A stretch of DNA of 64,000 bases from Caulobacter sp. (GTDB taxonomy: Bacteria; Pseudomonadota; Alphaproteobacteria; Caulobacterales; Caulobacteraceae). The stretch lies in contig JAGHZU010000002.1 of the NCBI GenBank assembly GCA_017745235.1, positions 124,001-188,000 of the forward strand, in the 5' to 3' direction. The notes under the pieces were generated by a model. That model searched no databases and had not been told where the DNA came from. It saw only the letters and a program-made list of their open reading frames with translations. Each line of letters opens with the position of its first letter. Within the stretch, counting starts at the first letter, position 1. Shown here piece after piece: positions 50,318 through 58,178 of the stretch. The position numbers and the translations under genes were made by a program.

Positions 50318-50924
50318 CTGGAGCAGCGTTTCAAGCTGGCTGCAGCAGTCAAGCTGTTGCAGGCTTTACTCATCGAGAATGCGACCGGCAAGTCAACGGT
50401 GTGATCGCGGATTTTAGTACTAGGATGGCCGACAAGTTTGTCGAGGCCAACAGCCGAGCGGAGATTTTGGAGGTTCAAAGCGAACCCGAACAAAGCCGTA
50501 TTGGTCCCCCAGCCCCAATTGACCATCGATTCTCTGCTTTGCGCTCACCACCCGACACGGACAAGTTGAAGCTCGGCTGCAATTCGCGCAAGCGCATTTA
50601 TGAAGGCCTGAAGTTTGCTCGTGGTCACCTCCTAGGGCGAGATCCGGCTCATCAATGGCCCGGCTATGTGCGGGGCCAAGAGCGCGACACACCCGCCCGA
50701 GGGCGCGCGCCCTTCGCCAAGACGGTCGGCGTGACCTCTCCCAGGATTTTGAGCCTCGGCTACGCCTTTCTCTAGCATTACAAGAGCCACTCCAGCCACT
50801 GGGGCGGAGACGGAACTGAGGTCTCCCAGGAATCATGCGCGCCTTGAGAGCGCTTCCGCACGTCTGGCCCTTTGGGTTGTAAAGCTTTGCTCTTAGAGGT
50901 TTATTGGGGCGGGAGGCGTGCAGC
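50318..50924. other. 607-nt divergent intergenic region inside the island
   Basis: It separates the PIN-headed operon (minus) from the Septu-like pair (plus) and should hold both promoters. Short open frames of 70-138 codons on both strands have no family look and no good ribosome sites. It includes a short stretch (50866-50893) that looks like a 16S rRNA segment, discussed under rejected items. I see no tRNA, repeat array or other RNA gene. Confidence 0.55.
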
Positions 50925-52436
50925 GTGCAGATTCTCGTTTTTCACCGTCGTCGGACGGTCCCGCAGCTCGAAAACATTCGATACCCGTATATCAGCCTCT
51001 TCCAAGACAACTGGGATGACTTTGGCTGGCGATGTCGGTTCGTTGCGACGCTCCACCGCTCCGAAGAAGAAGAAGTCGATCTTGGACCGCTGCGGATCGC
51101 AGCCAACAACGACCAGTTCCGGGTCGACGATCCGCCCGCGCTGCTCGAAGAGCTTCCTCCGCGCAGCGCATCGCTTGGGGAATCGGTGGCATACTATCGT
51201 GCGCTGCGTGCTCTACCGGCGGGGCTGCGCCGGCGATACCTGAACACGATGCGCGATATTGTGGCTCGGCCAGTTCGGCGCGAGCGCATCCGGGACCAAA
51301 ATCTCTGGAACAAGTGCTTCATGCGGGAGTCGTCCTCGCGCCATGCCCTTGACCGTGGAGGCTACTATATTGGCGCCCACTTCGAGCAAGCCGAACCTCC
51401 CAATTTCAGCTTCGAGATGCGACTGCCCGGCGCAAGTGGGCCGCACCAGCTCAACCTAGATTTCTCGCAGCACAATGACCTACCAAACCGGACGATACTG
51501 CTGATCGGGCGAAATGGTACGGGCAAGACGCGCACGCTCGCCGGCCTCGCCGCTGGTCTCATGCCCGCGAAGGTCTTCAGTGACGGGAGCATCGAGAAGA
51601 TGCCCAGAGCCTCGGTCGAACCAGAGATCACGCTCAGCCGTCTGATCGCAGTTTCCTACAATGCCTTCGATGAGTTTCCCTTGCCGCGGCCGGCCGGTGA
51701 AAAGGCCCCGAGGATAGGTGGCGTGGCTTACAAGTCGCGCGGGTCATACAAGTACTGCGGCCTCCGCAACGCCGATGGGGCCATCACCACCAACGAAATC
51801 GGGCAGATGCTGAACCAGGCCTTGGAGCCAGTCGTTGGCAGCGATCGAGTAGTGGCACTGCATGATGCTCTGTCGACGCTTTTGAATCCGGATATTGCTT
51901 CGGCTCTCACCGATCTGGATGACGAGGTGCGAGAAGAGGCTGTTCAATCCTTGAGCGCTGGTCAGCGCCTAATCGTGTCCATCTTCAGCAACATCGTTGG
52001 ATTCATTGAAGAAAAGTCCTTACTCCTGATCGACGAACCTGAGACAAATCTGCATCCCGGCCTACTAAGCACTTTCGTCGCGGCGCTGAACGAGACGTTG
52101 GTCGAATTTGACTCCTATGCCATCGTTGCTAGCCACTCGCCCATCTTGCTTCAGCAGGTGCCTGCCCGATATGTCCGACACTTCACACGAAACAGTGTGG
52201 ATCGGCCGCGAGTCAGGGCCCTCGATTTCGAATCCTTCGGCGAAGATCTCGGTGAACTCAGCCGTCGTGCGCTGGGACTAGCCGATCCCGAGCGCGACTA
52301 CACAAACGTCCTCGATCGACTCTTCGAAATCCATGGAAGCGCGGAGGCGGTCGCTGGCTTATTCGACTATCCGTTGGGAGCGCCAGCTATGGCTCACCTC
52401 TACGGTCTTGAAGTCGATCAAGAGGATGACTTGTGA
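50925..52436 (+). CDS. ABC-type ATPase, PtuA-like (Septu)
   Basis: A 503-residue AAA/ABC-type ATPase: Walker A GRNGTGKT (195-202), signature LSAGQ (343-347), Walker B LLLIDEPETNLHPG (from 366) and the H-loop ASHSPILL. Together with the HNH gene that overlaps it by 4 nt it has the PtuA/PtuB layout of Septu antiphage systems. It differs from a plain PtuA in having about 190 residues before Walker A, including RESSSRHALDRGGYYIGAHF. Start: GTG at 50925 with GGGAGG at 50911-50916, 8 nt upstream; a TTG at 50904 is less likely. Confidence 0.8.
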   Translation: MQILVFHRRRTVPQLENIRYPYISLFQDNWDDFGWRCRFVATLHRSEEEEVDLGPLRIAANNDQFRVDDPPALLEELPPRSASLGESVAYYRALRALPAGLRRRYLNTMRDIVARPVRRERIRDQNLWNKCFMRESSSRHALDRGGYYIGAHFEQAEPPNFSFEMRLPGASGPHQLNLDFSQHNDLPNRTILLIGRNGTGKTRTLAGLAAGLMPAKVFSDGSIEKMPRASVEPEITLSRLIAVSYNAFDEFPLPRPAGEKAPRIGGVAYKSRGSYKYCGLRNADGAITTNEIGQMLNQALEPVVGSDRVVALHDALSTLLNPDIASALTDLDDEVREEAVQSLSAGQRLIVSIFSNIVGFIEEKSLLLIDEPETNLHPGLLSTFVAALNETLVEFDSYAIVASHSPILLQQVPARYVRHFTRNSVDRPRVRALDFESFGEDLGELSRRALGLADPERDYTNVLDRLFEIHGSAEAVAGLFDYPLGAPAMAHLYGLEVDQEDDL

Positions 52437-53254
52437 GGCGGCAGGGCGCTTACGACGCCGACAGCATTCCGTCGTTCGCGGACTTAGCGGATGCCTCTAC
52501 GGCAGACCGCGCAGCACTGCTTACGCCATTGGTCGCGCGCGTGCGCAGAGCTACTCGCCGATACGATGCGGCACTGCCAGACGTTCATGTGCTCAGAGCA
52601 ATGCGCTGCACGCCGGAGGAGCGCAAAGGGCTGATCGATGGGTATGACGGCAGGACTGTCGCGATGAAGCGCGCGCTGGCGGGGATGTGCGCTACTTTGC
52701 CCGATGAGAACGCCGACCTCTGTCCCTACTGCAGTCTCGACCAGAACCCCGACCTGGACCACGTCTTGCCAAAAGCGGTGTTCCCAGAGTTCGCGCTTTA
52801 CGCGCCCAATCTCGTTCCCATCTGCACGGTCTGCAATCGCAAGAAGCTCAATGTCGTCAGGTCCGCTGGCGATAGGGTGCTCCTGAATCCGGCGTTCGAG
52901 CCCTCCGTTGATGAGCCTATCGTTGAGGCACAGGTCGCTTATCGAGGTGGCCAGGTAGTCGTCACCTATCGGCTTGACGACCATGGTCAACTCCCTGTCG
53001 AGGAGAGGGGCGTGGCGCGTCGGCATTTCGCCCGGCTCGGCCTAGCTGGCCGCTATCGAAAGCGCGCTCACGGTTACCTGGCCGCTCTGAAGACTAATCT
53101 GCGGAACCGATCCGGAGAAGTACGTGAGGCTGCTCTGCGCACCAAGCTTGAAGGTGCTGCTCTATTTGCACCTTTGAACGGTTGGGAGCCAGCGCTATTT
53201 CGGGCGATCGAAGACGACGTGCCAGCGATGCTGACCTGGCTCACTCCGCGCTAG
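52433..53254 (+). CDS. HNH endonuclease, PtuB-like (Septu)
   Basis: A 273-residue nuclease. The HNH core is residues 97-140: CPYC (97-100), LDHVLPK (Asp109, His110), NLVPIC (Asn126) and CTVCN (131-135); the two CxxC pairs bind a structural zinc. The N-terminal 90 residues are helical. The GTG at 52433 overlaps the ATPase stop (GTGA), so the two are translationally coupled. In Septu systems the PtuA ATPase controls this nuclease. Family is clear; Septu membership is likely but not proven. Confidence 0.83.
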   Translation: MRRQGAYDADSIPSFADLADASTADRAALLTPLVARVRRATRRYDAALPDVHVLRAMRCTPEERKGLIDGYDGRTVAMKRALAGMCATLPDENADLCPYCSLDQNPDLDHVLPKAVFPEFALYAPNLVPICTVCNRKKLNVVRSAGDRVLLNPAFEPSVDEPIVEAQVAYRGGQVVVTYRLDDHGQLPVEERGVARRHFARLGLAGRYRKRAHGYLAALKTNLRNRSGEVREAALRTKLEGAALFAPLNGWEPALFRAIEDDVPAMLTWLTPR

Positions 53255-53443
53255 ATCACTCGGTCGGGAGGAACCACTCTTCAGGTCTGGCTACGGCTGA
53301 CCTCGTCGATAGCGTATTAGACCTACATCTGCTTTTCGCCCGTCTGGAAGATCATGTGCGTAGAGGCACTAGAGTAGCGGAGGGTTTCCCCAACGTCGTC
53401 TTTCTGAAGGTGCACTAACGTCCGTTCATGGCGCAAGCAAGCG

Positions 53444-54790
53444 CTAGCAAATAGTCTCCGCCATCGGCAGCGCCACCGTTGCTGCCAGTCCGCCGCCCTC
53501 GCGGTTGGCAAGGATCAGCTGACCGCCGTGCGCGGCAGCCAAAGCCTGGACAATCGAGAGACCCAAGCCCGCCCCGCCGGTGTGGCGGTTGCGAGAGCTC
53601 TCACCTCGCTCGAACGGGGCGGTGATCCGGGCCAGCGTCGCCTCGGGCAGGCCTGGGCCGCGATCCATCACCGTGATACGCGCCTCGCCGTCTACCGCCT
53701 CGGCCTCCAGCGTCACCACGCCGGCGTAGGCGAGGGCGTTGTCAACCAGGTTGTTCAGCATCCGCCGCAGCGCGACCGGCGAAACAAGCGCGATCACCGC
53801 AGGGCCAGCCGACAGCGTCAGGGCGTGGCCCACCTCGGCGCGCAGGGCGACCAGGCTTTCCAGTTCACGGCACACATCCACCGGCCGCGCGCCCTGGCCG
53901 CGTCCGGCCTCCTGGCGGGCGAACAGCAAGGTGTCGTCCAAGAGCTGTGACATCTCGGCCAAGTCTTTCGCAGCCTTTGCCCGCTGCTCGGGATCGGCGA
54001 TGAACTCGGCCCGCAAGTTCAGGCGGGTCAGGTAGGTGCGTAGGTCGTGGGCGATCGCGGCCAGCATGCGCGTGCGCTCGTCGACCAGGCTGCGGATCCG
54101 TTCGCGCATGGTGTTGAAGGCGGTCGACAGGTAGCGGATCTCGCGCGGGCCACCGGGCGGCAGCGGCGCGGCGTCCAGATCGTCGCCGAACCGCGCCACG
54201 GCCCGGGCCAGGCTCGCGACCGGCCGGGTCGTCTGGCTCACGGCGACCAGGATCATCAGCAGGGTGACCGCGAGAAGGGCGGCGCAGGCCAGGGTGATGC
54301 GGCCCAGATAGCGCCGGGCCGCTTGGGGCGCGCGCCGGCGCAGGGTCAGGACGGAGCCGTCCTCCAGACGGACCGACAGGCGCAAGGCGGCGCGGCCGGG
54401 CATGAAACCATCGCGCAGCCGTCCGCCTCGAAGCACCTCGATGCGCCAGTCGCGTCCCGCCAAGGCTCGGGCGTAGGCAGCATAGCCGGGATCGCGGGCG
54501 TTGGCCTGGCGGGTTCGGCGCAGGGCGGCGGGGAAGTCCTGGTCGAGCGTCGCTCGGATCACTCCGGTGTCGAGAGCCTTGATCACGGCCGGCCGGGCCG
54601 ACGGCGGCGAGGCGTCCAGCGCCTTGACCATGGCCACCGCCTCGGCCGGCTGGGGCACTTGATAGAAGCGCACGCCGCCACCATCGTCCGAGGGCCAGAT
54701 CAGCAGGGCTGCGCCCAGTACCAGAAGGATCGTCAGGCCTGTCAGCAGAATGGCGGCGACACGCGAAGAGAGATTGTCGAGCAGCACCAT
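53444..54790 (-). CDS. EnvZ-like sensor histidine kinase
   Basis: A 448-residue inner-membrane kinase: membrane helix 1 (about residues 10-32), a periplasmic sensor (35-162), membrane helix 2 (164-186), HAMP (188-240), HisKA with His248, and HATPase (NNLVDNALAYAG, VMDRGPGLPE, TGGAGLGLSIV). The H box reads AHDLRTYLTRL: Tyr253 replaces the proline found in nearly all such kinases. The ATG at 54790 overlaps the stop of the response regulator by 1 nt. The signal is unknown. It is the first gene after the island. Confidence 0.88.
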   Translation of the reverse strand: MVLLDNLSSRVAAILLTGLTILLVLGAALLIWPSDDGGGVRFYQVPQPAEAVAMVKALDASPPSARPAVIKALDTGVIRATLDQDFPAALRRTRQANARDPGYAAYARALAGRDWRIEVLRGGRLRDGFMPGRAALRLSVRLEDGSVLTLRRRAPQAARRYLGRITLACAALLAVTLLMILVAVSQTTRPVASLARAVARFGDDLDAAPLPPGGPREIRYLSTAFNTMRERIRSLVDERTRMLAAIAHDLRTYLTRLNLRAEFIADPEQRAKAAKDLAEMSQLLDDTLLFARQEAGRGQGARPVDVCRELESLVALRAEVGHALTLSAGPAVIALVSPVALRRMLNNLVDNALAYAGVVTLEAEAVDGEARITVMDRGPGLPEATLARITAPFERGESSRNRHTGGAGLGLSIVQALAAAHGGQLILANREGGGLAATVALPMAETIC

Positions 54791-55509
54791 CAGAGGCGCT
54801 CCACCGGCGCGCTGAATAGATAGCCGCCGCCGCGAACGGTCTTGATCAACCCCTCGCCGCCGACGCCCGAGGCCAGTTTTCGACGCAGCCGGCCCAGGAG
54901 GACGTCGATGGAACGGTCGTAAGGCGCGGCGCTGCGGCCGCGCGTCCAATCCAGCAGCTGGTCGCGGCTCAACACGCGTTGGGCATGGCGCAGAAAGGCC
55001 ATCAGCAGATCGTGCTCGCCGCCCGTCAGCGTTACAGGCCGTCCCCCCGCGTCGACGAGGTCGCGGCTGGCCGAATCCAGCCGCCAGCCGGCGAAGCCGT
55101 AGACCTCGCCCGGTGGGACGGCGAGAACCCGGTGAACCTCGCGCGTGCGGCGCAGAATGGCGCGGACGCGAGCCAGGAGCTCGCGCGGATTGTACGGTTT
55201 GGCGAGATAGTCGTCGGCGCCGATCTCCAGGCCGATGACCCGGTCGATGTCGTCGCCCTTGGCCGTGACCATCAGGACGGCCGTGTCGCCCGTGGCCCGC
55301 AGCCGACGGCACAGCGACAGGCCATCCTCGCCGGGCATCATGATGTCGAGCAAGGCGAGATCGACGCGGCGGCGGGCGGCCAGTCGGTCGAAGGCCGCGA
55401 CGTCCTCGCAGCCCACGGCTTCCCAGCCCTCGCGACGCAGCAGGCCCAGCGTGAGGTCGCGAATCTCGGCGTCATCCTCGACGACCGCGATCAGGGTGTT
55501 GTCGCTCAT
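54790..55509 (-). CDS. OmpR-family response regulator
   Basis: A 239-residue regulator: receiver domain with phospho-acceptor Asp55 (LALLDIMMPG), the acidic pair EDD (11-13) and KPYNP, and a C-terminal winged-helix DNA-binding domain (RSIDVLLGRLRRKL, IKTVRGGGYLF). It is the partner of the kinase downstream. The frame is open upstream, but the ATG at 55509 fits the family length. The regulon is unknown. Confidence 0.92.
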   Translation of the reverse strand: MSDNTLIAVVEDDAEIRDLTLGLLRREGWEAVGCEDVAAFDRLAARRRVDLALLDIMMPGEDGLSLCRRLRATGDTAVLMVTAKGDDIDRVIGLEIGADDYLAKPYNPRELLARVRAILRRTREVHRVLAVPPGEVYGFAGWRLDSASRDLVDAGGRPVTLTGGEHDLLMAFLRHAQRVLSRDQLLDWTRGRSAAPYDRSIDVLLGRLRRKLASGVGGEGLIKTVRGGGYLFSAPVERL

Positions 55510-55663
55510 GGCCAAAGCCTTGCCCCAGCCCCGCCGCGCGGAAAAGACCGGGAGGCGCACGATTACATTTCGACACGTTTCGTCGACCGCGGAACATCAA
55601 GGTGAGCGGCCCGGCGTGCTTTCTGTGCGGCGACGAGGGACGTCACCCATCGACCGAGACACC

Positions 55664-56065
55664 ATGCGCAAGTCCGTTCTCGCCGCCGGCCTCACCGCCA
55701 CGGCCCTGTTTATCGCGATCGCTCCCGCCGCGGAGGCCGGCCAGCACGGCCGCACCGTCCGCGTTCAGGGCCCCTATGGCCGCGGCTACATCCACGACCG
55801 CCACGTCAGCCGCCAGCCCGGGGCCGTTTCGGTCTCGCGCGGGACCCAGACCAACGGCGGCTATGGCGTCGCCAGCCAGCGCGGCGCCAGCTGGGGCGAC
55901 GGCGTCTATTCGGCCGGCGCGTCGCGAACCTTTAACAACGGCGCCTCGACCAGCCGCGCGACCAGCGTCGTGAACAATGGCGACGGCTCCTACAGCTATA
56001 GCCACAGCCGCACCGGCTACGATGGCGACACCCGTTCGGTCAGCGGCACGGTGAACCGTCCCTGA
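55664..56065 (+). CDS. Small secreted Gly/Ser-rich protein
   Basis: A 133-residue protein with a signal peptide (cleavage about residue 24, AEA-GQ) and a mature part rich in Gly, Ser, Tyr and Arg with repeated short motifs (YGRGYIHDRHVS, NNGDGSYSYSHSRTGYDG). No family known to me. It is divergent from the response regulator gene (154 nt), so it may be a target of the two-component pair; it precedes the hydrolase gene on the same strand. Start ATG at 55664. Confidence 0.65.
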   Translation: MRKSVLAAGLTATALFIAIAPAAEAGQHGRTVRVQGPYGRGYIHDRHVSRQPGAVSVSRGTQTNGGYGVASQRGASWGDGVYSAGASRTFNNGASTSRATSVVNNGDGSYSYSHSRTGYDGDTRSVSGTVNRP

Positions 56066-56126
56066 TCGTGACCCGGCCGGCGTGAGCCCCTACGTCGGCC
56101 GACCTACCCTTTCGAAGAGAGCCATC

Positions 56127-57062
56127 GTGAAGACGACCCGCCTGCTTCCCATGACCCTGGCCGCCGCTCTGGCCGTAGCCCTGACCGCCGGGAGCGCCGC
56201 CGACGCCCAGATCGGCCTGCGCGGCAAGATGCGCGAGCGCATGATGCAGCGCCTGCAGGAGAAGAAGGCCGAGGAGGAGCGCCCGATCGACCTCCAGACC
56301 ATCTTGCCCGGAGCGCGTAAGCTGACGGCCGCCTATGGCCCCGACCCGGCCCAGGCGATGGACGTTTATGTCCCGCCAGGCGTGCTTCACGACGCGCCGG
56401 TGATCGTCATGGTCCATGGCGGGGCCTGGAAGATCGGCGACAAGGCCAACACCGGCTCCGTCGAGAACAAGCTGAAGCATTGGCTGCCCAGGGGCTATGT
56501 CTTGGTCAGCATCAACTATCGCATGCTGCCCCAGGCCATGGCCTATGAGCAGGCCCAAGACGTCGCCGCCTCCCTGCGCTGGACGCAGGTCCACGCCGCG
56601 GATTGGGGCGCCAGCGACCGCAAAGTCATCCTGATGGGCCACTCGGCGGGCGCGCACCTTGTAGCCCTGCTGTCGTCCAGGCCCGAAATGGTCGGCAAGC
56701 CCTGGGCTGGGACCGTTGTGCTCGACTCGGCGGCGATGAGGGTCTCCACGACCATGGCGGGGCGCCACCCGAAGTTCTACGACGAGGCGTTCGGGACCGA
56801 TCCGGCCGACTGGTCCCAGGCCTCGCCGATGGACCAGTGGACGCCCGCGGCCGTCCCGATGTTCCTGGTCTGCTCGACCAAGCGACCAGACAAGCCCTGC
56901 GACGACGCCCGAGCCTTTCAGGCCCTGGCCAAGCGTTCGGCCGTTCCGATGCCAGTGCTGACCCAGGACCTGACCCACGCCGACATCAACCGCACGCTCG
57001 GTCTGCCCGGCGCCTATACCGACGCGGTTGACGGGTTCATCGCAGAACGGCTGGCGCGGTGA
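56127..57062 (+). CDS. Secreted alpha/beta hydrolase
   Basis: A 311-residue alpha/beta hydrolase of the esterase/carbohydrate-esterase-like type with a signal peptide (cleavage about residue 28, ADA-QI). Oxyanion-hole motif MVHGGAW, nucleophile elbow GHSAG, and a late histidine in LTHADIN. A basic, Arg/Met-rich stretch follows the signal. The GTG at 56127 gives a standard signal peptide. It may belong with the preceding small secreted protein (61 nt). Substrate unknown. Confidence 0.82.
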   Translation: MKTTRLLPMTLAAALAVALTAGSAADAQIGLRGKMRERMMQRLQEKKAEEERPIDLQTILPGARKLTAAYGPDPAQAMDVYVPPGVLHDAPVIVMVHGGAWKIGDKANTGSVENKLKHWLPRGYVLVSINYRMLPQAMAYEQAQDVAASLRWTQVHAADWGASDRKVILMGHSAGAHLVALLSSRPEMVGKPWAGTVVLDSAAMRVSTTMAGRHPKFYDEAFGTDPADWSQASPMDQWTPAAVPMFLVCSTKRPDKPCDDARAFQALAKRSAVPMPVLTQDLTHADINRTLGLPGAYTDAVDGFIAERLAR

Positions 57063-57106
57063 AGCTAATAGTTGGCGAGGCGAGAGAGCCGGCGCGGGAC
57101 GCAGCT

Positions 57107-57151
57107 TGAATGTCCGCTTACGGAGGACTACGCAACGGCAGCAATTGGCGC
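57107..57151 (+). repeat. Copy 1 of a 45-nt imperfect direct repeat
   Basis: Begins TGAATGTCCGCTT and shares AACGGCAG and TGGCGC at matching places with copy 2 (57639-57683). It lies in the gap after the hydrolase gene and before the 3' end of the hypothetical gene at 57206-57667. Confidence 0.65.
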
Positions 57152-57205
57152 TCCCCCGCCGCAGATGCAGACATCGCGACTTACTGCGAAGGGTGGTTTG
57201 CGGAC

Positions 57206-57667
57206 CTAGGGTACGTGGACCGACCAGACCTCGATCCGTCCACTCGGGCCGTCGAACAGCTTAGCGTGAAGAGCCAAGTCACTGACGGCCTCGGCGTCGG
57301 TGCTGAGATCGACTAAGAACTCCCAATGACCATCCATCCAGCGATAAGCTGACCGATCCCAAACCTGATCGCTAAGCGGAGCAAGAGTGGCTCCGTAGGC
57401 TGAGATCTGCCCTTGAATAAACCGGGCGTTGTCAGCCTCAATCGGTGCAATGCCGCTGAGCGAGTGCTTGGACAGCTGGAAATCACCCGCGACTAGTGCT
57501 TTCACCAACTCCTGAAATCGAGACCTCAGCTCCTCGGGCACTGGGTGTTCGTCGTCGTCTTGTGCGAGCATGAACAGGACTATGATGGCGTGCCACAAGG
57601 TCCGCAACGGGTCGATCTCGCCCGTGCGCCTAGCTGCCTGAATGTCCGCTTGTTGGAGGGATGCCAA
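57206..57667 (-). CDS. Hypothetical protein
   Basis: A 153-residue soluble protein with no family I can name with certainty. It has helical N-terminal half and a C-terminal half with YRWMDGHWEFLVDLST followed by AVSDLALHAKL, which reads like a conserved small domain (possibly DUF7668-like). Base composition is less GC-rich than its neighbours. Its 5' end overlaps one copy of a 45-nt direct repeat; the other copy lies just beyond its stop, so the whole gene is bracketed and may have been inserted. Confidence 0.55.
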   Translation of the reverse strand: MASLQQADIQAARRTGEIDPLRTLWHAIIVLFMLAQDDDEHPVPEELRSRFQELVKALVAGDFQLSKHSLSGIAPIEADNARFIQGQISAYGATLAPLSDQVWDRSAYRWMDGHWEFLVDLSTDAEAVSDLALHAKLFDGPSGRIEVWSVHVP

Positions 57668-57683
57668 CGGCAGAAAATGGCGC
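57639..57683 (+). repeat. Copy 2 of a 45-nt imperfect direct repeat
   Basis: The same order of blocks as copy 1: TGAATGTCCGCTT, GGAGG, AACGGCAG, TGGCGC, equal in length and orientation, 532 nt away. The TGAATGTCCGCTT core is of a type seen between genes in many alphaproteobacteria, so it may be a dispersed intergenic repeat. Confidence 0.65.
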
Positions 57684-57721
57684 GAAGCGTCATACTAGAC
57701 CGCGGTCGCGCCCGAGTTTGA

Positions 57722-58162
57722 TCATCCAAGCTTCAGAATCAGCTCTTCCCGGCAGCGCTCGCTGAAATCAAGCAAAGGCTCCAGACCGCCCTCGTGGGCG
57801 AACAGTTTCAGCTCGCCTAGCGAACGGTTGGGGGCCTGATACATGGCGATGATGGATTCCATCACGCGCTCGGCGGTCTGGACGATCGACGGTGAGGCGA
57901 ACAGGCGCATCCGGGCGACCAGGGCATAGAGCGTGACGAGATCGCAGATCTCCTCGCGCTGGTGGCCGACCGCATCGCCATAGAGGCGTGAAGCCTCGGT
58001 GATGAAGTCGACGAACAGCTGCTCGCGCCGTGACTGCGCCGCTTGCTGGATCTTCTCCCGCAACTGCGCGCGCTGGGTGATCACCGTGGTGGTGAAGGAG
58101 CTGAAACTGCCGATCGCCGCGCCGGCCAGCCCGACCAAAGCGCTGAAATAGCCGGCGTCCAT
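57722..58162 (-). CDS. Small membrane-anchored hypothetical protein
   Basis: A 146-residue protein with one N-terminal membrane helix (about residues 4-26), then a basic/Gln-rich coiled-coil-like stretch (QRAQLREKIQQAAQSRREQL) and a helical soluble domain. No family recognised. It lies 16 nt downstream of the outer-membrane efflux gene on the same strand and may be the last gene of that operon. Confidence 0.65.
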   Translation of the reverse strand: MDAGYFSALVGLAGAAIGSFSSFTTTVITQRAQLREKIQQAAQSRREQLFVDFITEASRLYGDAVGHQREEICDLVTLYALVARMRLFASPSIVQTAERVMESIIAMYQAPNRSLGELKLFAHEGGLEPLLDFSERCREELILKLG

Positions 58163-58178
58163 GACGAGCGCTCCAGGT

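Noticed and set aside
50866..50893. Short stretch resembling the 16S rRNA segment GGGTTGTAAAGC
   Set aside because: About 16-20 nt look like the conserved 16S region near position 430, but the sequence on both sides does not match rRNA at all, so it is chance or a tiny scar, not an rRNA gene.
50925..53254. Retron (PtuA/PtuB-type effector) reading of the ATPase/HNH pair
   Set aside because: No reverse transcriptase gene or msr/msd-like RNA is seen nearby, so a stand-alone Septu-like system is preferred.
53182..53418. 78-codon frame at the right edge of the island
   Set aside because: It overlaps the end of the HNH gene, has no ribosome site and no recognisable domain.
36381..53443. Search for integrase, transposase, tRNA or CRISPR array at the island
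   Set aside because: No tyrosine or serine recombinase motif, DDE transposase, cloverleaf or regularly spaced repeat array is visible, so the island is not called a prophage, transposon or integrative element.
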